Origin: Apus apus
Lineage: Eukaryota > Chordata > Aves > Apodiformes > Apodidae
NCBI RefSeq assembly: GCF_020740795.1
Contig: NC_067286.1
Coordinates: 2,909,990-2,973,989 of the forward strand
Direction of reading: 5' to 3'
Length of the DNA: 64,000 nucleotides
Shown here one piece after another: positions 14,854 to 23,672 of this stretch; positions within the stretch are counted from its first letter, which is position 1, and the number at the start of each line of letters is the position of its first letter. The notes below the pieces were generated by a model that did not search any database, had not been told where the DNA came from, and worked only from the letters and a program-made list of their open reading frames with translations. A program made the translations under genes and the position numbers.

Positions 14854-14946
14854 AGTGGGAGGTGTCCCTGCCCACACAGGGGGGTTGGAACTCAATGATC
14901 TTTAGGGTCCCTTCCAACTCAAAAAAAATTGTGATTCTGTGATTAT
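14854..14946 (+). mobile_element. CR1 LINE 3' tail fragment
   Basis: GTGGGAGGTGTCCCTGCCCA then GGTTGGAACTCAATGATCTT, CCCTTCCAAC and a 3' end GTGATTCTGTGATTATG. Only the last ~90 bp remain. Confidence 0.85.
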
Positions 14947-17900
14947 GTGGTCAAGTTAGAGCCTTTGAGTCAGTTTAGAGTCTGGATTACCCGGGAGAGA
15001 TTTGTGGCAGTGAAGAATACCCTTTGGAGAAAGCAGTTCTGAGGCATCAAGATATAAATAAGTACTCATCCAGCTTCCTGAAGTTCACTAAAAGGCCAAT
15101 TTTGCAAGATACATCCATACTTCTAAAATGAGCCAAATGAAAAATTCTGGTCAGTACATATCCCCTTAAAAAAGGGCTCAGTAGATGTAGATGTAGATGC
15201 TACATCTATGGGATACAACTCACCTTTGCTGGGAGTATTTAGATATGATGAAAAAAAAAGAATCACCCTGCTTACTAGTCAGACACAAGGTGAAGATGTG
15301 GCAATAAAGGTTAGAGATGGATAGAGTAATATTGGCCATGAGCTCTTAGTTCTGCTGCTCTAAGTTTATGAGGTAATGTTACTAGACTTCTTAGAAAAGG
15401 GAGGCAGCTGCCAAAGTAGTAATGAGAACAATATCCGTTACAAATCCATCTGTGACTTCCAGCACAAGTGGAATTTGGCCGTGGATGTTGGTGATACCAA
15501 GATTCCCCATAGCTGGGGCCTATGTGGCTACTTGTGTGCAAACCTCTAGCTCAGGCATCACCTGAAATCTGGTATCTCAGCTCTGGTGTCTAAGACTGAG
15601 TTACAGCATTCAGCAGTGCTTCAGTTGTGTAAAGGAAAGACCAGGAAAGAAAACAGCCCTGACCTCCTTTATTGATCACAATATATCCTCTTGCCACCAA
15701 CAAGAGCTTTGCAGTGGGAAAATACTCTGTTTGGGCTAATAATCCCTGATTTAAACCAGAGGCTGCAAGTAGTGAAGAGAGGGTAAGAATTCTGCCCCCT
15801 CTGTGACACCAGATGTGTCCTCAGTCCGTTTCTGTGTTGCCATCAATCAAAAATTGCATCTACATCTTCCTTCTAAGATTCTTCAAGAACATCTTGTATT
15901 TCTTTTTGGTTCACATGGTGCTAATTTGGGTCATCACTTCTATGAAATTTTTCCAAGGACAGAAGAAGCAGTAGGAGATATCTCAGATTAGAAAGTGCAC
16001 TAAGGTAACATACTTTTAAATTATTCAACCTCCCTCTTTATGTTACAAGTGAAAAATATACCTTCAGATCTAGCAGGTCTGACAGCCTTGCCCACTTGTC
16101 AAACTGGGTTGAAACAGGAGAGCCAAATTGTCTTGATCTACCCTATACTTTATTAGATGTCCTGTCTTAGATACAGGATGTCTAGAACATGGTATTAGCC
16201 ACTTGATTAATAACCTAGTTAATGAAATTACCATTAAAAAGAATGTGTTTCATGCTGCAGAAAAGAAGAGCACCAGAGGAAGTGAGGCCACATCTGATGT
16301 GTGGGGTGACCAGTGACAGGACCCTGGTGCCAGAGCCCTCTGCCTTGCAGGAGAGCAAGTGCCAAAGGCTGCCAGGGTTACAAGGGCTGCAGGAGAAGCC
16401 AACAAAGAGGGTTTGATTCCCAGACACCAAACACCCCAGGGAGGGATGCTGAAACGTTATGCAACAGGGAACTCCGTGTGGTGGCATCTCAAATGACAGC
16501 TGTGCTGCTCAGCCCAGCTGCTGCTCAGGAAAAATACTGCAAGCCCTACCTGGGAATGTCAACGGCAAAGTGACCATACAAGTGTGGTATACATTCCCCA
16601 GAGGAAGGCAGAGGGATGTAGCAGTGAAAAGAGATTCGTTGCTCCTTGTTTGCACTGCTGGTCAGAAGGATTTAAGTGGTAGGGCTTCTGCTTCCACAAA
16701 ATAAGGAAAAATTATGAAGAAATGTTGTATGTGCTTTCTCTCAGCAGATAATTTCCTCTAGAGAGCTTCAGATCTAGCAAGAGAGACCTTCAGTCCCTCC
16801 CTAGAGAGGGAGTCTGTGGGAAGGGTCTATACCTGCACAGTATCAAGTGGAGGCCACTCCTCTGCTAGCTTGAGCAAGCCCCAGAGCCTGGTCCCACATT
16901 CTCCTCAACTGCAAACCTCCTGGGTGACCACAGCAGAGACCTGGAGGGGAGCAAGATGGTGCAGATAGCAACCTGAGCTTCCTGGGACACCTGAGGACTA
17001 CTCCAGGTACCTCTGTGTCCAGAGTGCCTCCCACCTGCCTAACACAGGCAGGACAGAGATGTCGTGGCCAGTGGCTGAAACTCTGTAACCAAAGAGGCTG
17101 AAGTGACTTTGGATCTAGAGATAAACTGATATATTTGCAACTGTACCTAGGACACTCAGGAGTTATTGCTCCATTTTCCATCCAGGCCCTGATAGGTAGA
17201 TGGGAGGAGTACCACAAGGAAAGATCCTGTTCATCTGTTCCTGCTTTGCTGTACAGCCTGTCAGTGTGTGTTTGTGCACGTGTGTGAGGGGTGCAAACGG
17301 GAACCCATTATGCACTGGTGACAAAATGCCAGGTACTTTCATCTCTTCCCTTAAGACAAAAGAAGGAATTCCATTTAATTCCACTTAAGGTATTAATTTG
17401 GTGTCTCTGTTTGTTCTCTATGTTAACTTTTTAGATTTGAGAGTTACTTAACCTCTCCTTCTCCTGCCTACTTGCCCCTCTTATCCCTTGATCTAGGTGG
17501 AACTTCAAGACACTTTGCATCATGATCACCTTAGGATAACAAATAATCACAAATGGGATTTTCTGGGAAAACCCCAGCAGTTTGATGCAAACGTTGATCT
17601 GAAATAGCCTTCCCTAAAACCAGAAAAGTTTAAATGCAACAGTTACTAATCTCCAGTTTGGAGGGGATAATTTCTGGCACTAGTTTTTTCTTCCAGGGAC
17701 GTATGTTCATGCACGTGGCATTTCCCCAAGGCAGCTACTTCCATTTTTTCTCTCTGGTGCTTGGGCAGCCTCATGCACAGACCCGGGCCTGACCCCTCTG
17801 CCTGTCATCTGATTTTGCAAAGTGTTGATCCAACCACAGCTCAGAGAAAGAGAGACCTTTTATCTTCAGGTAACCCAATTCCCAAAGATTTGCCAGGCTG

Positions 17901-18765
17901 AGTGAGATCCTAACAAGCCTCTGATTGTGAACGCAACCAGGGGATAAATTCTAAAAGTAGTAAGAGATTTGTCTGAATATCAGGTCCTTTGGGCACAAAG
18001 TGCAATTACATCATGGATATGGGCCAGATACTTCTCTCAGGTACACCACACTTCTCTGTAAATCTAAAGAAATGCTTTGAAGCCACTTTCAAAAACACAT
18101 GCCAGAGTTACTAGAGAAAGGAGTAAAGTTTTTCCCAAGAGCTCAGCCTATTAAGTGATGATTGAGCCATCAAAGGTGTGAAGCAGGTATGCAAATCTAC
18201 TCCCCAAGTTTTCAACTGATTACATTTTTGTTGTTTTTACGCTCCCTCTCTCCTCTCCTGGACATCCCCCATATTCCCCGTGTTGAGTTATTTTCATGGC
18301 TGCAGTTTCCAGTTCTGTATCGATCTGAATCTCCCTATTGTGGCACGGTTTGAGCCTGCCACAAATCTTCACCAGCCGTGTGACAGTCACCTAAACTGCA
18401 CCCTCGTACATATTTCAGCAGTGTTACATTTCTTCTAATGTTTCCTTTGTTTCTTGTGTTGAAAAGGAGAAAGCAACAGAGGGAAGAAAGAGACTTTAAA
18501 CCCTCTGTTTAATGCTGCTGCATGCATTGTTTTGGATATTTTCATTCAGTAAACCATTAAGAGAGTATCTGAGAACAAGAGAAAACAATTTTTCTAGTAA
18601 CAAGGTTGGGCCTGATCCAAATTCACTGGCGTTAAAGAAAAGGCTTTTGGTGAGTTCCATGGACTTTGAATGAAGGATTAATCCCTCGGTCTTCAGCCAA
18701 AGAAACTCTTGCTAACTTGAGTAGAAATGTTCTGGACTAAGGAACTAACTAATTTGCATCTTGAA

Positions 18766-18766
<1 letters not shown>
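14947..18766. other. Gene-free 5' flank, part 2
   Basis: Mixed-composition unique sequence. It is somewhat richer in GC at 16.25-17.2 kb, where short frames of up to 124 codons look like chance. Octamers lie at 18189-18196 and, reversed, at 18752-18759. Confidence 0.6.
15188..15208. repeat. Perfect 9-bp inverted repeat with 3-nt loop
   Basis: TAGATGTAG-ATG-CTACATCTA, at the end of a short (GATGTA)n run. A local hairpin of unknown role. Confidence 0.85.
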
Positions 18767-18823
<57 letters not shown>

Positions 18824-18860
18824 CAATAACAATAACAATAACAATAACAATAACAATAAT
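18767..18860 (+). repeat. (TAA)n trinucleotide array with (CAATAA)n tail
   Basis: About 18 uninterrupted TAA units followed by about 7 CAATAA hexamers, which look like decayed TAA pairs. Confidence 0.95.
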
Positions 18861-19726
18861 CATCGATTATTGTGAAGATGTAATTACAAATTATTCTGCA
18901 TACACATATACAAGATAAGTTAGAAGAGCTCAGTGATATCAGTAAACCATACATGCTTTTACTTTAAATACAGACATTTAAAATGCATACATGAATTTCT
19001 TTTCTGCAGTGCAATATAGCAGTAGCTCACATATATATGTATAGAATCAACTGTAGAATTCTAAATCTAAAGAGCTCAGATTGTTTGTCCATAAACCATA
19101 AAAACTGTAAACATAAAAGGGATAAACTTTAACTGCAAACCCGATAAAGGGAGGACTGATGATAAGCCTGTTAAGTGTTTAACATTTCCTTGAGGTAATT
19201 CTTTCTATCTATTTTCATTTGAAATTATCTAAATTTGATTTTCTCCACCTGAGAAAGCAACCTGATCCTTGGAAGCTATGAATTTACTCCCCGGAGCTTT
19301 GCCCCTCCACTCTCCCTTCATCCCGCTCTCTGGGAGTTAAGAGGGTACAATACAATAAACAGAATTGCCTACACGTATAGAACAGGGTAATGTGATGCTG
19401 TGTGGTCTGGAAAGTCATTTAAACAAGATTATATTGCTCACGGGGTGCAGCACAGCCCCCCAAGGAAACCGCCAAGAAAGCAAAATATAGCTGAATAAAA
19501 TCGACGGGATTTTAGAACCTTTTTCCCCATATCAGCAGGTGCGAGCCAACTGCAGCGGGCAGGAAAGTTCCGTCCCGAAGATGACATTAGCACATTGCAA
19601 ACAAACACCTCACCATCACCCAGGCTCTGTTTTCCTTGGGACCTTCCCACGGTCCACATTGACGCCGGGATGGATTTTTAATTGGTGAAGGAGGGCGATT
19701 TTCTTTTCTTTTTCTTTTTTTTTAAA

Positions 19727-19760
19727 TTATTTTCCCCCCCCTCCCCCTTTCCCCCCCTGC
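19727..19760 (+). repeat. C-rich low-complexity run (C8, C5, C6 blocks)
   Basis: A pyrimidine-rich block beginning TTTTCCCCCCCCCTC, right before a GC-rich patch. It is capable of i-motif/G4 on opposite strands. Confidence 0.7.
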
Positions 19761-19789
19761 TGGGGGCTCCACCCACCTCCTCGGTATTT

Positions 19790-19945
19790 ATTGCTCTACA
19801 AATTGTAACTTCCTTCTCGTTAGAGTAACGGGCCGGTCGTAAATCAGCGCCGGGGGCTGGAGGGGGCGGGGGGCTCCGCGGCCGCGGAGGCAAATCAGAC
19901 CCTTGCTCACAGCAGCGCTAGAGCTGGATCCTTGCAAAACGCGTG
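19790..19945. promoter_or_regulatory. Isolated GC/CpG-rich patch 3.5 kb upstream of FGF3
   Basis: A short block with many CpGs (for example GCGCCGGGGGC and CTCCGCGGCCGCGG around 19846-19888), isolated in AT-rich flank, with TATTTATT just before it (about 19783-19790). It could be a distal promoter or enhancer core. No transcript is proven. Confidence 0.35.
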
Positions 19946-19986
19946 TAAGGTTCACGACTGGTTTCAGCAAGCTAGTATTTTTAATT

Positions 19987-20006
19987 GGGGGGGATTTCCC
20001 CCCCCC
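19987..20006. repeat. G7-ATTT-C9 perfect hairpin
   Basis: Seven G, four-base loop ATTT, nine C. This is a self-complementary GC stem of seven pairs, in an otherwise AT-rich stretch about 3.4 kb upstream of FGF3. Confidence 0.9.
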
Positions 20007-20483
20007 ATGTTTACGTTTATGCGATACTGAAATAGAAATACGGATGGCTGAGTCCCAAAGGTCTTAGCCGTACGTATCCGAATATATCACCTTTCTCCGA
20101 GGGTAAGCAGTGAGGACTAGAAGTGCTTTGTGTGCCAGCAGTGTGCACGCTGCGAGGATAAAAACATCTGCCTCCAATACTCACTTTTACCCAGTGACTT
20201 GCCAGGGGAAACGCTGAAGGAAGGCTTAGAAATATTCCGTGAGCAAGATCAAGTGTAAACAATAATGGACCCCTAACATGTTCCCTTTAAAATCACACTT
20301 TTCGAGCGAGTTATTAGATCATTACTGGTTGTGATTCTAATTTACTTACATAGGGTCTAGAGCCTATTCTCCCCTCCCCATTAAGAAACAGACTCAAACT
20401 GCTCTCTGATTATTACTTGGGGGCTACGAGGAGCTTTGGGGCATAATTAAAAATATTTCCAGAAAGAATCGGTAGACCACATC

Positions 20484-20684
20484 TGACGTCCCACCCCCTG
20501 TTAGAATTAGACCACATCAAAGTGACCCTTTTTGTCTTCAAAAAATGGTCACCAGACAACTTTAAATATACACGAGCGGGCTTATGTTTTATTGCATAGA
20601 TGTCTGACTAGAGCAAAACGACTTAAAGTTGCTGGGTTTTTCAGTGTTGTACCAAGTGAGACAAGGAAGCTACGGCCCTTTGAT
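20484..20684. promoter_or_regulatory. CRE-like site and inverted TCF/LEF-like pair
   Basis: TGACGTC at 20484-20490, ATCAAAG at 20516-20522 and CTTTGAT at 20678-20684 (a TCF/LEF core in the opposite orientation). The surrounding 20.28-20.9 kb is unique sequence with no transposon. Whether it is a conserved enhancer needs alignment. Confidence 0.25.
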
Positions 20685-21322
20685 ATTTCCATGGAGGTCG
20701 TATTCATTTCATTTGAAAGGGAACCATTAATGATAGACCTCTAAGAGTTCCCCTCCTTAATAAGTAGAATACACATCGCTTGGGAAGCCTGTCTGTGTCA
20801 GATGCCCAGGGCGGAAAGATTCGTAGATGATGGTGCTAATTATGAAAATGTGATCAAGATGGAAGCAATTTGAGCAAAAGTCATTAACGTGTTACTCTTC
20901 CACCCACTGGTCTTTTTGGGTTTATTATTGCGGTGGGAGGCGGGGAGGAGGATCTTGCGGGGTGGTTTTGTGTTCGGTTTTGTGGGGTGGTTTTTTTTTT
21001 TTAGAGGATTAACGAAAGATGCCCCGCAAATCCCAAACTGTAAAATGTCAGCTGCATATCTACAGGGCGATGCACTGGGCTCGGGACGAGATTGGCTCGG
21101 GAAACATCGCTATAATTACTTGAAAGTAAATACGTTTTATCTCGCCTTCGCTCCATGCCGGTGAAAGCATCTTTCAGGAGACTCATGGCATGTTAAGAAC
21201 TGCTTTTTCTCTACCAATTTTGGGACACGATTTGCCGTGCATCCCCGCTAGGAAGGTTTTTCTAGGGACTCTTGTTTTAAGAGGAACTGAAGGATTTGGC
21301 CTGAAAGCAATAACCTCCTCCT

Positions 21323-21347
21323 CCCCCCCCCCCCCCCCCCCCCCCCC
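21323..21347 (+). repeat. Homopolymer run of 25 C
   Basis: An uninterrupted C run between CTCCT and ATGGACTCC. Its length is probably variable and hard to sequence. Confidence 0.95.
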
Positions 21348-22039
21348 ATGGACTCCAAGATTGGGGTCCTGCATGTTTACGTGTTATTTTTCCGTGGATC
21401 CAGTGCTTGAATAATTTTAATTTCCAGTCGTTTACTTTTACTAAGTATACTGGAGCTACATGGCTGCCTGGAAGTGGCATTGCAGAAGAACAGCAATAAA
21501 GAATTAATTGTACAAACATTTATCACCCCCAGATCAAACTCTCCTTGTGAGGCTAGGGCTTAACTTGTGGAGAAGAAAAGGGGGAGGAAGGGGTGGTAAT
21601 GGCGGTGAGGGGTGCTTGTGGGTTTTTTTATGTGTTTCCTTTTATTCCAGACGACTATGTAATGAAAAAGCCTTTTAGCCTTGGAGAACTACTACATACT
21701 ACGCACAGCTTAAAACAGGGAGTACCTTTCCAGATAATTTCATCCTCCTGCCGTTCCTTTTAGGAAAAGGTCGTATCCCTTCACTTATTTGCCCGCTAGT
21801 AAAAAGCTTCCTTTTTTAAAACGCTCTCTTTAAGGTGTAAGAAAATCCTCTGGCTCTACATAGGAATGTCTTTAAAATATTTTATAGACCTCTTCTTGTT
21901 CTGGAGAAAAAATTTATTTTGATCAAGGTCAAACGCTGAATTCTGCCGTGACTCACTTCAAAGGTGTATTTGTGTGCCCTTCAAGCACATTAATACTAAT
22001 TATCTCTCAAACACTTCCCCAAAACTCCTACTGCCTGTT

Positions 22040-22070
22040 TCAGATGCAAATCTAATTAACGAGCTGCCTT
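22040..22070. promoter_or_regulatory. POU octamer next to TAATTA homeodomain site
   Basis: A perfect octamer ATGCAAAT at 22044-22051, one base from the palindromic homeodomain core TAATTA at 22053-22058, with CCTTTGAG following at about 22067. It is about 1.36 kb upstream of the FGF3 ATG. Function is inferred. Confidence 0.35.
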
Positions 22071-22524
22071 TGAGTAGCACACAGGGACCGCGTAATTCAC
22101 GGAGCTGTTGAACCTTTTGCCTTCTTTCACATTTATTTATAGGTAGCTCCATCATATTTTGAAAGCGTAGGCAGTTGTGCGAAGCTACATGGTAGCGAGT
22201 GCAGATCTGCTACAGCTAATGAGACTTACCAGGCACCACAGCAAAGGAACAGGATTAGCTCCAACTTCTGGCAAATGCATTCAGGGACCTCTAGAGTAAC
22301 AGTCGCCGGGCCCTACTTTGTCTAAGTTAATTTAGAAATGACTAAATCCCTAAAGACCTATCTAAATAACGCGTCTTGTTTGTCACCGTGAACTGATTGA
22401 TTTAGCAATAACTGTGTTGGACACGGGGGACAAAGTGGGGGTGGGCAGGCTGAAGAAACCCTGACTCCCAAGTGAAAGCCATTAAAACGTGCTCGCCCCC
22501 GCCCCCCGAGAAGGCTCCCGCACC

Positions 22525-22606
<82 letters not shown>

Positions 22607-22608
22607 TA
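22525..22608 (+). repeat. (TAT)n / (ATT)n trinucleotide array upstream of FGF3
   Basis: About 27 uninterrupted units, 800 bp upstream of the FGF3 ATG, with no interruption seen. It is the reverse-complement motif of the 18.77 kb array. The poly-Asn or poly-Ile frames here are artefacts. Confidence 0.96.
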
Positions 22609-22639
22609 TCCTGCCTTTAACATGCGCACTTCCAAAAGC

Positions 22640-23413
22640 CACCTCCCGAAGATGTTTGGCTTCCAGCATCAGCTCCCCCCCAAAAAAAAAAACCCCAAAA
22701 CCCCACCACCCCCCGGCTGCCGCGGACGCCCCCCGGGCTGAGCAGGGGGTGGCGGTGCCCGGCGGAGGGTCCGCGGCTGCTCCGCGCTTCTCCGCGGGGC
22801 CGGCGGGCGGCAGCGGGGCGGGCGGCGGGCGCAGCCAGCCCCCCGTGCGGGGGTGTGCGGGTGTGTGCTGTGCCGGGGAGAGATGCTGTGTAATTTTATC
22901 CACGCTGCACTCTGGGAGTTCACACGAGACTGATACCTTTTGCCTCCTCTGCTTTGTATCAATTGGTCGCAGATCGGGCTATTGTTGCAGGAAGCTGCTT
23001 TTATTTCTATGCTCCATCGATCAACTATTTTTCCCCACAGTCTCTTGCCGAAATTCAGTGGGTGTCTGACTCTCCCTCTCTCTCTCTCTCTCCTGCCTCT
23101 CTGTCTCTCCTGCATGCCGTCTGTCTATCTGGAAACCCAAGGAGAAGGCTGAGCAAAGCAGCTCCATCTAATACAAACAGCTGGGACTCTTCGGTGGCCT
23201 TTGCTGATGTCTATTGATTTAAGTAAATCTGAGACAGATAAAAGGGACAGATCGAGGCTGATAAAAACTTGCCAATGCTTCACGGCTCGAATCAGTGTGT
23301 GCTCTGCAACTTTGGAGAGCTGCTAGCAAGACGGCTTTAATGGGACCCCTGGTGTCATTCGCTCCAAGCCTCCATCTCCCCAGCAGACTAAGCGCTGCGG
23401 CCATCATGCCACG
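22640..23413 (+). promoter_or_regulatory. FGF3: FGF3 proximal promoter / 5' UTR region
   Basis: This holds a GC- and CpG-rich block (about 22715-22870), an inverted CCAAT (ATTGG, about 22963), a (CT)n pyrimidine run (about 23072-23092), a TATA-like GATAAAAGGG near 23237 and a CCAAT near 23272. The TATA-like box would place a start about 145 nt upstream of the ATG, but a GC-rich FGF3 promoter may use several starts. Several out-of-frame ATGs lie in the presumed leader. Confidence 0.55.
22672..22720 (-). repeat. C/A-rich run, G-quadruplex-capable on the - strand
   Basis: Four to five runs of at least four C separated by A-rich spacers (CCCCCCAAAA..., CCCCAAAACCCC, ACCACCCCCC). The - strand carries G4-TTTT-G4 spacing compatible with an intramolecular G-quadruplex. 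It lies about 700 bp upstream of the FGF3 ATG. Confidence 0.6.
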
Positions 23414-23423
23414 ATGGTTATAA
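23406..23423 (+). other. Overlapping 5-codon upstream ORF at the FGF3 start
   Basis: An ATG at 23406 (A at -3) opens a 5-codon frame that stops with TAA at 23421-23423. It overlaps the FGF3 ATG at 23414 in another frame. A scanning ribosome would meet it first, so FGF3 would need leaky scanning or reinitiation. It is certain in sequence; its use depends on the true transcription start, which is not visible. Confidence 0.6.
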
Positions 23424-23672
23424 TTTGGATCTTGTTCCTGAGTTTGTTGCAGGAGCCGTGGTACCCGGGGCGGGCCGAGGGGGTGCCCGAGGCCGCCGGT
23501 GCCTCCCCGAGGGACCCCCGGCCGCGCCGGGATGCGGGGGGTCGCGGCGGCGTCTACGAGCACCTCGGGGGAGCGCCCAGGCGCAGGAAGCTCTACTGTG
23601 CCACCAAGTACCACCTCCAGATCCACCCCAACGGCAGGATCAACGGCACCCTGGAGAAAAACAGCGTCTTCA
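23414..23672 (+). CDS. FGF3: FGF3 coding exon 1
   Basis: Encodes residues 1-86 plus the first base of Ser87. It covers the signal peptide, the variable proline/arginine-rich N-terminus, and the start of the trefoil core ([20 protein letters not shown], a highly characteristic FGF3 stretch). The donor is GTGAGT at 23673. The reading frame runs open into the intron, but the splice is required by phase: the A left at 23672 joins GT of exon 2 to make Ser87. Confidence 0.96.

Larger units (their letters stand above)
18861..22524. other. FGF3 upstream unique region (candidate regulatory interval)
   Basis: No transposon fragment was recognised in this 3.7 kb between the two trinucleotide arrays. 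It has several homeodomain-type TAAT/ATTA cores, TCF-like and octamer sites, a GC-rich patch and C-runs. No coding exon was found. It is a reasonable place to look for FGF3 enhancers, but conservation is untested. Confidence 0.4.

Noticed and set aside
22358-22903. A 181-codon - strand frame containing poly-Asn
   Set aside because: It crosses the (ATT)n array and a GC-rich block; no real protein features.
1-23000. Search for ANO1 exons in the left flank
   Set aside because: No exon with recognisable anoctamin sequence was seen on either strand.
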